DNA of 7,314 bases from NCBI GenBank assembly GCA_030608725.1, contig JAUWDP010000049.1, positions 1 to 7,314 on the forward strand, in the 5' to 3' direction. The notes beneath the pieces were generated by a model. It was not told the origin of the DNA. It did no database searches and saw nothing but the letters and a program-made list of their open reading frames with translations. The first letter of the stretch is position 1; each line of letters begins with the position of its first letter. The DNA is from Candidatus Bathyarchaeota archaeon (GTDB lineage Archaea > Thermoproteota > Bathyarchaeia > TCS64). Below, one piece after another: positions 1 to 5,525 of this stretch. Made by a program: the position numbers and the translations under genes.

Positions 1-12
1 CACATGCCCCTT

Positions 13-64
13 TGGTAGTCGCATGCTGCTCCTGGGTGGTCGCAGGGGGCCCATGGGTGGTCGC
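13..64. repeat. Three tandem units of a 21-bp-period repeat
   Basis: A core of GGTNGTCGC occurs within 13-22, 34-43 and 55-64, with start-to-start spacing of exactly 21 bp each time. The second and third copies share GGGTGGTCGC; the first differs at two bases. A period of 21 bp is seven codons, and all three plus-strand frames plus one minus-strand frame show a 7-residue periodicity. The plus frame ending in TAG at 65-67 would give a Gly-Gly-Arg tail of a gene entering from the left. The minus frame from ATG at 73 would give an Ala-Thr-Thr repeat leaving to the left. The window edge prevents a decision. It may be the edge of a larger coding repeat or a non-coding tandem array. The intervening 11-12 bases are not conserved. 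Confidence 0.6.
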
Positions 65-67
65 TAG

Positions 68-360
68 AGCCATTTTCAGTATGTTAAAGTTACCTATCAA
101 AGAATTGCGCACACGAGCAATTTAAGACAGGCACCCTCGGATTCATATTTTAGTAATTACAATACTTTTCGAAAATGCCTACATAGCAAAGGATCAAGGC
201 TCAAATCGTTCTAATGTTTTTAAATCTCACTGTTCGTGCTGTAGTTCCAGAAATGGAAGCAGAAACACATGACTCCCTATAGTAAAATTACCAAAGCGCG
301 AAAAGGGTTCTGAATTGCTCCCTCTCAGTCTTTCCTCAATGGGGGGAATTGGTGTTCAAG
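68..360. other. Intergenic spacer without a recognisable gene
   Basis: About 290 bases between the left-edge repeats and the tRNA. It is clearly more AT-rich than the coding DNA and has stops in all frames. I see no convincing promoter, RNA gene or long inverted repeat. Short T tracts lie on the minus strand at 301-304 and 284-287, downstream of the tRNA. They could end its transcript, since archaeal termination often uses oligo-T, but they are only four bases long, so this is weak. Confidence 0.5.
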
Positions 361-438
361 TGGTGGGGTCGGTGGGATTTGAACCCACGATCTCGCACAC
401 CCCAAGCGCGAATCTTGACCAAGCTGGACCACGACCCC
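361..438 (-). tRNA. tRNA-Pro (anticodon GGG), intronless, CCA encoded
   Basis: The minus strand from 438 folds as a full cloverleaf. The 7-bp acceptor stem GGGGTCG/CGACCCC is perfect. The D arm is GTCC with loop AGCTTGGTCA and AGAT, with one C-A mismatch. The anticodon stem is CGCGC/GTGCG with one G-U pair, and the loop TTGGGGT places GGG at 34-36, so it reads CCC and CCU proline codons. The variable loop is 5 nt and the T arm is GTGGG-TTCAAAT-CCCAC. Discriminator A73 at 364 is followed directly by CCA at 363-361, so the 3' end is genome-encoded. There is no intron. It starts 30 nt after the kinase stop on the same strand. It could be cut from the cca-kinase transcript or have its own promoter: an AT-rich GATTTTTAG lies about 32-39 nt upstream of its 5' end. 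Confidence 0.95.
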
Positions 439-468
439 GCGGTACCTAAACAACAACCACTCTCCCCA

Positions 469-1239
469 CTAAAAATCTTCCTCCGCCAGCCCGCAGACCA
501 CGAGCAAATGGCGGAAGCTTCCATCACCGGGCTCCTGCCTGTAGCCCCTCAGCGCCTCCAAGAGCTCGTCCCTCTCCAGCATCGGGATAACCATCCCTAT
601 GCGCGCCGCCATCCCCCTGTTGAAGAAGAAGAACTGCGCCAGGGAGGTCACGTTCCTGCATCGGCGTCTGACGCTCGACGACTCGAAGTCAAGTATCCGG
701 GGGACGCCCTCCGACATGATGAGGTGCCTATCCGCCCTAGAGAGCTCCCCGTGGTCGAGCCCCGCCACGTCAAGCCGCCGGGCAGCCTCCAAGGCCTTCC
801 TCAGGACACCCCGCAGCCTGGGGGCGTCGGACGCCTCGAGCCCCGCCACCCAGTCCGCCAGATAATCCCCCTCCACCAGCTCCATCACCAGGAAGTTCAC
901 CGACGAGGCCAAGAGCCTAGGCCCCACACCCGCATCGTTCGCCACCCCCAGGTATGACGCCTCCCCCTCCAGGGACGGCCTGTCCGCGTCCAATCGCCGG
1001 ATCTTGAGCGCCACCCGTTCTCCGCCCATGCGGGCTGCCACCACGATGCCCACGTGCCCCTTCCCCAGTACCAGAACTTTACTCACCAGATGGCGTCCAC
1101 CCAGCTCAACCGCCTCCACCCCGAGCTCCCGGAGCTCCGAGAGCCTCTTCTCCACTACCCCCTCATCGTACCTGGGGAAGGAGAAGAGCAGCCCCGCCGG
1201 GCTCCCCGGCAGGTCGTCCAGCGTCGTTATCTCACTCAA
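469..1239 (-). CDS. Predicted atypical Ser/Thr protein kinase (COG2112-type)
   Basis: A 256-residue archaeal kinase-like protein. Kinase motifs appear in order: a glycine-rich loop LGKGHVG (about 58-64); VALK with the ATP-binding lysine K79; acidic candidates E91/E93 for the ion pair; a hinge-like MELVEG (119-124); a catalytic-loop-like LDHGELS (161-167); and ILDFESS (182-188) where DFG is expected. The last two resemble COG2112 proteins and the RIO/Bud32 kinases, with HGE in place of the usual HxD. Activity is therefore likely but not certain, and the substrate is unknown. The start is TTG, set by the overlap: TTGAGTGA contains both this start and the cca stop, an 8-nt overlap that implies translational coupling. 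The gene sits between cca and a tRNA, suggesting a link with tRNA maturation or translation; that is inference. There is no membrane segment or signal peptide. Confidence 0.82.
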   Translation of the reverse strand: MSEITTLDDLPGSPAGLLFSFPRYDEGVVEKRLSELRELGVEAVELGGRHLVSKVLVLGKGHVGIVVAARMGGERVALKIRRLDADRPSLEGEASYLGVANDAGVGPRLLASSVNFLVMELVEGDYLADWVAGLEASDAPRLRGVLRKALEAARRLDVAGLDHGELSRADRHLIMSEGVPRILDFESSSVRRRCRNVTSLAQFFFFNRGMAARIGMVIPMLERDELLEALRGYRQEPGDGSFRHLLVVCGLAEEDF

Positions 1240-2086
1240 TCCAGACAGGCCTACCCCTCAGGAACCACGCCAGGAACACCTCGAACCCCCTCTCAAGGAA
1301 GCCCCCGACCTCCTCGTTGAGCAGCACCCTACCGCCGTGCCTCATCTTCTCCTTGAGCCCCTTGGAGACCCCGACGCCCGGCCCCCCCTCCCCCAACACC
1401 GCAATCAGGAGACGCCTCGCATCCGGCTCGGGCCGGCGCTTCGCCACCCACCAGTGGTCCCCAGCGATCCAGGGACCTGAGACCGTGTCCTCCGCCCCCA
1501 GATGGGCATTGACGAACCGCTCACCATCCTCAGCTAGAGCCACAGGAGGCCCCCTCCTCCCCATGACCCCTGGGATCATTGTGGATGCCAGCTCGATGAC
1601 GAGGACATGCCTCGTGGACTCGTCGCTCCAGAAGGCCGACCTGAAGACATCGAACCCCGCCTTCTCAAGGAAGCTGATGACGGCCCTCTCCGTCCGGTTG
1701 AGCTGCCCCCAGAGAACGTCGGGGACCTCCACGTCATCGTCCTCCACCACAACGAAGAGCAGATCAGAACCCCGTCCCCCGATCTCCTCAAGGAGCCCCC
1801 CCGCATCCACGGAGACCTCGGGAGGGTAGAAGAACCTCATAGTGGGCTGCCTGAGGAAATCCCTTGAGGCAGCCACGAAAGTCCAGAAGGAGGTCTCGGA
1901 GACAGCAGAGGCCACGTTCCTCTTGGCGTCGACGGGGTCCACCACCACCAGGGGCTCCGTGAAACGCTTCCTCAGAGCACCGACATCCGGGGCACCCTCA
2001 AGATTATACACCTCGCCATGCCCCCAGTCGGAGGCACCCCCCCAGCACGCCCTCGAAGGAGCCGAAGCGTATGACCAGAAGCTCAC
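1232..2086 (-). CDS. cca: CCA-adding enzyme, C-terminal part (frameshifted from N-terminal part)
   Basis: This frame carries the rest of the archaeal class I CCA-adding enzyme: the end of the central domain, body and tail. True similarity starts at ASDWGHGEVYN (about residue 18); the first 17 residues are a frame-shadow of the upstream part, so the ATG at 2086 is probably not used. Family-typical stretches include VVDPVDAKRNVASAVS, the FFYPPEV segment, DVLWGQLNRT, and a GPPVAL/FVNAH region near the tRNA-binding tail. Joined to the upstream frame by removing one G, the product is about 469 residues, close to the roughly 440-460 usual for the family. The sequence shows no decay after the shift. 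The gene ends in TGA overlapping the TTG start of the kinase. See the G7 run at 2037-2043. Confidence 0.85.
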   Translation of the reverse strand: MSFWSYASAPSRACWGGASDWGHGEVYNLEGAPDVGALRKRFTEPLVVVDPVDAKRNVASAVSETSFWTFVAASRDFLRQPTMRFFYPPEVSVDAGGLLEEIGGRGSDLLFVVVEDDDVEVPDVLWGQLNRTERAVISFLEKAGFDVFRSAFWSDESTRHVLVIELASTMIPGVMGRRGPPVALAEDGERFVNAHLGAEDTVSGPWIAGDHWWVAKRRPEPDARRLLIAVLGEGGPGVGVSKGLKEKMRHGGRVLLNEEVGGFLERGFEVFLAWFLRGRPVWIE

Positions 2087-2642
2087 AGAGATAGCCTGAG
2101 AAGCCCCCGACCTTGAGGTCCGCCCCGTAGACCCCCACGCCCTTCATGAAGCGCTTCAGCAGCCGGACCTCGTCGCGCGCTGCCTGCTCCAGATGCTCCA
2201 GGACGTAGGCTGTGTGCAGGGGGGTCCGATCTGTCGCCGAGGTCAGCCCCCTCCCCGGGTCCACCCTGAAGCAGGGGACGAAGTCCACGTCGTAGCCGTC
2301 AACCACGGCCTTGATGTAGGGATGCTCGGCGTAGGCCTCCACCCAGCCCTCCCCCACGTACCCCTTGACCACGTCTAGGACTCCCGGGAGGATGTCCCTG
2401 CCGTAGCCCCCGTCGAGGACGATGAAGGCGTCGATATCCCTATCCCCGGCTATCCAGGTTCCCCGGGCGGCTGATCCGTGGACCTCGGCCACCGCCCTCA
2501 GGCCCGCCTCCTCGAGGCGCCGGGTGAGCTCCCTTTCCAGCCTTCCACGTAGCTCCCCGAGAGCCCCCTTCTCAGCCTCGCCGGGCACGAGAACCTGAAG
2601 CACCTCGCCTCGGAGACTGGCCCAGGAAGCGTCGATGGACAA
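2004..2642 (-). CDS. cca: CCA-adding enzyme, N-terminal catalytic part (archaeal class I)
   Basis: This part holds the nucleotidyltransferase head that adds C, C and A to tRNA 3' ends from CTP and ATP without a nucleic acid template. The GS motif HGSAARGTW (55-63) leads to GDRDIDAF, giving catalytic D69 and D71; the third carboxylate is D120 in YDVDFVPC. SATDRTPLHTAYVLEHL (135-151) and LLKRFMKG (161-168) are the conserved central-domain helices. It reads normally to GFSGYLCELLVIRFGSFEGVL (180-200), then runs through a G7 tract into about 10 unrelated residues and TAA at 2004. The conserved continuation lies one base away in the overlapping downstream frame. The start is TTG at 2642; a GTG at 2650 is out of frame and followed by TAG. 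A TATA-like box about 35 nt upstream fits a very short leader. An intact enzyme would be expected to be needed for tRNAs lacking an encoded CCA. Confidence 0.88.
   Translation of the reverse strand: MSIDASWASLRGEVLQVLVPGEAEKGALGELRGRLERELTRRLEEAGLRAVAEVHGSAARGTWIAGDRDIDAFIVLDGGYGRDILPGVLDVVKGYVGEGWVEAYAEHPYIKAVVDGYDVDFVPCFRVDPGRGLTSATDRTPLHTAYVLEHLEQAARDEVRLLKRFMKGVGVYGADLKVGGFSGYLCELLVIRFGSFEGVLGGCLRLGAWRGV
2037..2043 (-). other. G7 homopolymer: site of the cca frameshift
   Basis: On the coding strand GTG CTG GGG GGG TGC runs into an early stop, whereas skipping one G gives GTG CTG GGG GGT GCC TCC GAC TGG, the family-typical VLGGASDW. The change is a net +1 shift, equal to one extra G in the tract. 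I cannot separate a sequencing error, a real mutation, and slippage by RNA polymerase or ribosome on G7. Confidence 0.85.
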
Positions 2643-2672
2643 TTCTACACCATACTAAGACCCGTCGATCCG

Positions 2673-2682
2673 GTTAATATGC
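2673..2682 (-). promoter_or_regulatory. Candidate TATA box for cca
   Basis: The minus strand has GCATATTAAC here, centred about 35 nt before the TTG start at 2642. An archaeal start site about 26 nt downstream would fall near 2651 and give a leader of about 9 nt. No Shine-Dalgarno-like sequence precedes the TTG. This is pattern-based only; the competing AT-rich box at 2737-2750 would give a leader of about 75 nt. Confidence 0.35.
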
Positions 2683-2736
2683 TACACGTAGAAAGCTTTC
2701 GAAGAAAATTATTTCCGATATTTCTTTGAACCGGGT

Positions 2737-2750
2737 TTTTTATATTAAAA
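2737..2750. promoter_or_regulatory. Near-symmetric TATA-like box between two genes
   Basis: The minus strand reads TTTTAATATAAAAA, nearly the same on both strands. It lies 26-39 bases beyond the stop of the acidic orphan gene. It could be a distal cca promoter, the T-rich end of the orphan transcript, or a start point for plus-strand antisense RNA across the orphan's 3' end. Nothing in the sequence chooses between these. Confidence 0.3.
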
Positions 2751-2775
2751 GAAGCTTGATTAGGGGCGATTCACT

Positions 2776-3531
2776 CTAGTCGTCCTTATCCTTCTTGTCC
2801 TTCTTCCTGTCGTACCATTTCTTTATCTTTTCGACGAGCTCGTCTATCACGCTGTTGTCCTCGGGATCTTCTTCCTGAGGCTCATCCTCAACCACGGGCT
2901 CCTTTTCATTCTGGGGATTCCCGTTGTTAGACTTCTCCTCAGGAACAGGCTCGTCCTCCAGCTCAGAAATACCCAAACCCTCGTCGTTAAGAGGCTCAGT
3001 ATCATCCTCCAGGAGGGTGTCTGTCTCCTCTTGCAGAAGCTGCGTGGCTGATTCGTTGAGCCAACCAAGTGAGCTCCAAGAGTCTAAGATGTCGTAAAAG
3101 ATCGGGTTAAACTCGCTCGCGCGCGTGAGGACTTTATCGATTTTCTTAACCCGGCTCACATATTTGAGAAGGTCCATGGCCTGCCCGAGAAGACTCATCG
3201 CTTCGTTGACGGAGCCCTCAGCCGCGTCCAGTTCCCCATCGTTCAGCTGCGTCTCCGCTAGCTCGATGTAGCCTCGGGCGTCGTCGAGAACGGACTTTAC
3301 GACGGAGACATTAAGATCGTTCAGTTTGGACAGGGCATCCTCTAGGTTGTTGAGGAGGGTGTAGGCTCTCTCGATTGCCCCCCAGGCCAAATCGTAGTCC
3401 GAAACCCCACCCCCCAAAACGCCACCACCGTCCACACCGATTCTCGATGCTAGCTCAACAGCCTCTTCACATAGCTCCAAGACCCTCCTGGAGTGCTGGA
3501 CTGAGGCATGATAATCTAGGTACTCGAACAT
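2776..3531 (-). CDS. Hypothetical acidic helical protein
   Basis: A 251-residue protein I do not recognise. Residues 1-165 look all-helical, with amphipathic stretches at about 10-31, 46-72 and 76-125. The part around ARGYIELAETQLNDGELDAAE (85-105) resembles a TPR-like helix pair. Residues 168-226 are a low-complexity, strongly acidic Pro/Asn/Glu/Asp linker and probably disordered. The end (227-251) is a short helix, SVIDELVEKIKKWYD, followed by an alternating Lys/Asp tail. There is no signal peptide, membrane segment or cysteine motif, so a cytosolic scaffold or partner-binding protein is plausible but unproven. ATG at 3531 is the first start in frame and has no Shine-Dalgarno sequence; a TATA-like box at 3567-3574 supports it. 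Base composition looks less GC-rich than cca and thpR. The gene has its own spacers (91 and 133 bp), so it looks like a separate unit. Confidence 0.75.
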   Translation of the reverse strand: MFEYLDYHASVQHSRRVLELCEEAVELASRIGVDGGGVLGGGVSDYDLAWGAIERAYTLLNNLEDALSKLNDLNVSVVKSVLDDARGYIELAETQLNDGELDAAEGSVNEAMSLLGQAMDLLKYVSRVKKIDKVLTRASEFNPIFYDILDSWSSLGWLNESATQLLQEETDTLLEDDTEPLNDEGLGISELEDEPVPEEKSNNGNPQNEKEPVVEDEPQEEDPEDNSVIDELVEKIKKWYDRKKDKKDKDD

Positions 3532-3566
3532 CTGGATCTGACCGACATAGAACTGCTGCGCGCGCG

Positions 3567-3574
3567 CTTAAAAT
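3567..3574 (-). promoter_or_regulatory. Candidate TATA box for the acidic orphan gene
   Basis: ATTTTAAG on the minus strand, centred about 39 nt before the ATG at 3531, predicts a start near 3545 and a leader of about 14 nt. An alternating CG run (about 3558-3567) lies directly downstream of the box, an odd composition for this position. Confidence 0.35.
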
Positions 3575-3622
3575 GGGGAAAATCGTCTTTTTTGGTGAAT
3601 TTAAGCCCTGTAAAAGAGGCTA

Positions 3623-3991
3623 CTATACGTCTTCCGCCAGGATGGGCTCCTGGGGGGGTTCCACGTATGTGGGTCGCAGGCGTTCCCTCATGACCTTCAT
3701 GGACTGCTCCTCCTTGTTCTTCTTGTCGAACTGCCAGAATCGGAGGCAGCGCCTGTTGTGGTTGTAGCAGCGGTCCTTCACTCGCCGCAGCTGACTCAGC
3801 TTGTTCATCAGGATGTGGTCGGTGTAGCCGCCCTCGGATCTGGGGAGCCTGTCCTTCCCGGATCTCCTGAGGTCTGAGAGAGCCTTCTCCATCCAGCGCT
3901 CACTGTTCACGATGGCCCTGTAGCTCTCGCAGTTGCCCGTGTAGGGACAGAGCGACGTGGTCTCGTATACTCCCTTCACGGTATTGCACAT
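3623..3991 (-). CDS. Hypothetical small Cys-containing protein
   Basis: A basic, soluble protein of 122 residues that I cannot assign. It has five cysteines: C2, a C-x5-C pair in SLCPYTGNCESY (C15, C21), and a C-x6-C pair in RCYNHNRRCLRFWQF (C75, C82), with His/Tyr/Trp around them. This pattern would suit a zinc site or structural metal knuckle formed between the two pairs; that is inference. The middle (about 30-60) is a charged helix followed by a Lys/Arg-rich turn, and the C-terminus is a Pro/Glu tail. The start is chosen at ATG 3991. An in-frame GTG at 4006 would add five residues, but the TATA-like box at 4022-4031 predicts a transcript start near 4001, downstream of that GTG. There is no signal peptide or membrane segment. 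It lies between thpR and the acidic orphan, with its own promoter-like box. Confidence 0.72.
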   Translation of the reverse strand: MCNTVKGVYETTSLCPYTGNCESYRAIVNSERWMEKALSDLRRSGKDRLPRSEGGYTDHILMNKLSQLRRVKDRCYNHNRRCLRFWQFDKKNKEEQSMKVMRERLRPTYVEPPQEPILAEDV

Positions 3992-4021
3992 CCTTTCAGA
4001 TTGCACCTGAATCTAATGGAG

Positions 4022-4031
4022 CTTTAATAAA
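4022..4031 (-). promoter_or_regulatory. Candidate TATA box for the Cys-containing gene
   Basis: TTTATTAAAG on the minus strand is a strong archaeal TATA-like match in an AT-rich patch. Its centre is about 36 nt before ATG 3991 and only about 21 nt before GTG 4006. At the usual spacing of about 26 nt, transcription would begin near 4001, favouring the ATG start with a leader of about 10 nt. Confidence 0.45.
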
Positions 4032-4131
4032 GGGATTATTGAAGGCTATAACCGCTCTGAGGGCAAGAGAAACGATAAGGATGAGAGATCCAGACCTGTG
4101 AAACAGAGCCTCGAAATCTATCCGAGGGATC

Positions 4132-4701
4132 CTAGGCCTCCCCTGCGTCCCGGGAAAGGGCCAGATCCGTGTAGATGGGTCCCCTCGGGGTCAGGACGCT
4201 CTTCTTCAGCTTCACGTGCCTCGCCTCGAAGCCGCCGAAGTCCGTGTCCTCCAGCGCCATCACCTCCTCGATGAGCCTGTCCCGGTTCCTCCCGGAGCTG
4301 ACCCTGGCGATGGTGATGTGGGGGCTGAAGGGCCTGCTCTCAGGTTTGAAGTCCATCTCCACGAGCCTCGGCTCTATGTCCCTGAAGATCGCTGTAAGCG
4401 CCTCCACGCCCTCGGTGATGCCCGCCCAGACGACCCTGGGTCTCCGGAGGCTGGGGAAGACGCCCACTCCCTTGAGGGCCATCCTGAAGGGTTCGAAGCT
4501 CGTCCCGGAGACGACTTTAGCGACCTCCGGGAGGAGCCCCTCCCTCACGTCCCCGAGGAACTTCAGGGTCAGGTGGAGGTTCTCCCTCTCCACCAGTTTC
4601 AGGTTCGCCCCCGTGGCATTGAGGCTCGACTGCGCCCTCGCAATCCCGTCGAGGGTGGATAGATCGTCGACTTCCACTGCGATGAAGCACCGGACGCTCA
4701 A
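4132..4701 (-). CDS. thpR: RNA 2',3'-cyclic phosphodiesterase (LigT/ThpR, 2H family)
   Basis: A 189-residue member of the 2H phosphoesterase superfamily, the usual length. Both signature motifs are intact: HLT at 43-45 in NLHLTLKFLG, and HIT at 128-130 in FSPHITIARV. The two histidines and threonines form the catalytic site that opens 2',3'-cyclic phosphates to 2'-phosphates. The family was first named for 2'-5' RNA ligation of tRNA halves. The N-terminus RCFIAVEV is family-typical, which supports the TTG start at 4701. No Shine-Dalgarno sequence precedes it, and a TATA-like TTTAATC (4739-4745) lies about 40 nt upstream. In several archaea this gene sits beside cca; here two orphan genes separate them. 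The true cellular substrate is not settled for archaeal members. Confidence 0.93.
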   Translation of the reverse strand: MSVRCFIAVEVDDLSTLDGIARAQSSLNATGANLKLVERENLHLTLKFLGDVREGLLPEVAKVVSGTSFEPFRMALKGVGVFPSLRRPRVVWAGITEGVEALTAIFRDIEPRLVEMDFKPESRPFSPHITIARVSSGRNRDRLIEEVMALEDTDFGGFEARHVKLKKSVLTPRGPIYTDLALSRDAGEA

Positions 4702-4738
4702 GGAGGGAACACCGCGTGGTCAAGAGGTGCGCCACCCA

Positions 4739-4745
4739 GATTAAA
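4739..4745 (-). promoter_or_regulatory. Candidate TATA box for thpR
   Basis: TTTAATC on the minus strand, in an otherwise GC-rich spacer, is centred about 41 nt before the TTG start and would give a leader of about 15 nt. The spacer 4702-4821 must hold promoters for both divergent blocks. On the plus side, AT-rich stretches at about 4792-4804 and 4815-4822 are the only candidates, and neither has ideal spacing. Confidence 0.35.
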
Positions 4746-4821
4746 CTTGCCTTGACGGCGGCGCATGACAGGGGAGACGGAGGCGAACCGGAAATCATGA
4801 TAAGCTTCCTGACGCATTATA

Positions 4822-5508
4822 ATGACGATGGGTGAGAAGTCTCTCCACGACTCGGTGAAGCTCTGGTACTCCCAGGAAGGCGACGAGATCGAGAAGGAGG
4901 TCGACGGCTACGTGGTGGACGTGGTCAGGGGTGACCTCCTCATCGAGGTCCAGACCGCCAACTTCTCGGCCATCAGGGACAAGCTGAGGAGGCTCGTGAG
5001 GAACCATCCCGTCAGGCTGGTGCACCCCATCTCGGAGAGAAAGTGGATCGTACGTGTCGACGAGGACGGGGAGACGGTCCTCTCCCGGCGGAGGTCGCCC
5101 AAGAGGGGTAGGGTCGAGGACGTATTCTACGAGCTTGTCTACATGCCGGACCTACTCGCCGAGGAGAACATGTCCCTGGAGGTGCTCCTCGTCCACTCCG
5201 AGGACGTGCTCATAGACGACGGCCGGGGGAGCTGGAGGCGGAGGCGGTGGAGCATCCACGACAGACGGCTGCTGGACGTCGTGGATCAGGTCAGATTCAA
5301 CGGACCTGAGGATCTACTCGACCTACTACCAGTGGACCTCCCCGAGAAGTTTACGTCCAGGGAGGTGGCGGAGGCACTGAGCCTGCGCCCCGCAGCCGCC
5401 CAGAAGATGACATACTGCTTGCGAAAGATGGGGGTCCTCCGTGAAGCCGGGAGGAGGGGCAGGGCGCTTCAGTACCTGAACCCCCGAGGTCAGAATCAAG
5501 CGATTTAA
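4822..5508 (+). CDS. Conserved protein: nuclease-like N-terminus plus winged-helix-like C-terminus
   Basis: A 228-residue protein resembling, from memory, an uncharacterised family (I believe labelled DUF8091) that is common in Chloroflexota. Residues 24-55 read as alternating strands with VDGYVVDVVRGDLLIEVQT: D33 and E42-x-Q44, with E25 before and K54 after. This is arranged like the E-D-ExK/Q core of PD-(D/E)XK nucleases such as Hjc. The middle has conserved-looking basic RRRSPKRGR (89-97) and SWRRRRWSIHDRRL (137-150). Residues about 176-220 (FTSREVAEALSL then AAQKMTYCLRKMGVL) look like a winged helix that could bind DNA. Either ATG 4822 or ATG 4828 could start it; the later one gives MGEKSLHD. 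It is the first plus-strand gene, 17 bp before the radical SAM gene, so co-transcription is possible. The nuclease activity is inferred, not shown. Confidence 0.82.
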   Translation: MTMGEKSLHDSVKLWYSQEGDEIEKEVDGYVVDVVRGDLLIEVQTANFSAIRDKLRRLVRNHPVRLVHPISERKWIVRVDEDGETVLSRRRSPKRGRVEDVFYELVYMPDLLAEENMSLEVLLVHSEDVLIDDGRGSWRRRRWSIHDRRLLDVVDQVRFNGPEDLLDLLPVDLPEKFTSREVAEALSLRPAAAQKMTYCLRKMGVLREAGRRGRALQYLNPRGQNQAI

Positions 5509-5510
5509 AT
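5504..5510 (+). promoter_or_regulatory. Candidate TATA box overlapping a stop codon
   Basis: TTTAAAT covers the TAA stop of the nuclease-like gene. Its centre is only about 19 nt before ATG 5526, shorter than usual for a leaderless start, but it fits a leader if translation began at the in-frame TTG at 5559. It is the only AT-rich element there, and no Shine-Dalgarno sequence precedes the ATG. The three downstream genes may instead be read through from upstream. Confidence 0.3.
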
Positions 5511-5525
5511 TGAAGCCCCATAACA

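Noticed and set aside
13..64. CRISPR array
   Set aside because: The repeat core is only about 9-10 bp with a 21-bp period, far shorter than CRISPR repeats and spacers.
349..957. Long plus-strand open frame opposite the tRNA and kinase
   Set aside because: It crosses the tRNA, is Pro/Arg/His-rich in the style of an antisense frame of GC-rich DNA, and lies opposite a kinase with clear motifs.
1232..2642. cca as two separately functioning half genes
   Set aside because: The first 17 residues after ATG 2086 are not family-like and duplicate the upstream half in another frame. One gene with a shift explains the data better.
2691..2700. Perfect palindrome GAAAGCTTTC as an operator
   Set aside because: Ten bases, a single copy, and likely enough by chance in an AT-rich spacer; no matching site at other promoters here.
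4050..4130. C/D box guide RNA in the spacer after thpR
   Set aside because: There is a GATGAGA and a CTGA, but the order and spacing do not fit C-D'-C'-D boxes and no full RTGATGA is present.
4175..4744. Plus-strand open frame of the same length as thpR
   Set aside because: It is the exact antisense shadow of thpR, whose two HxT motifs are on the minus strand.
4794..4801. Palindrome ATCATGAT upstream of the nuclease-like gene
   Set aside because: Too short and unrepeated to call a binding site.
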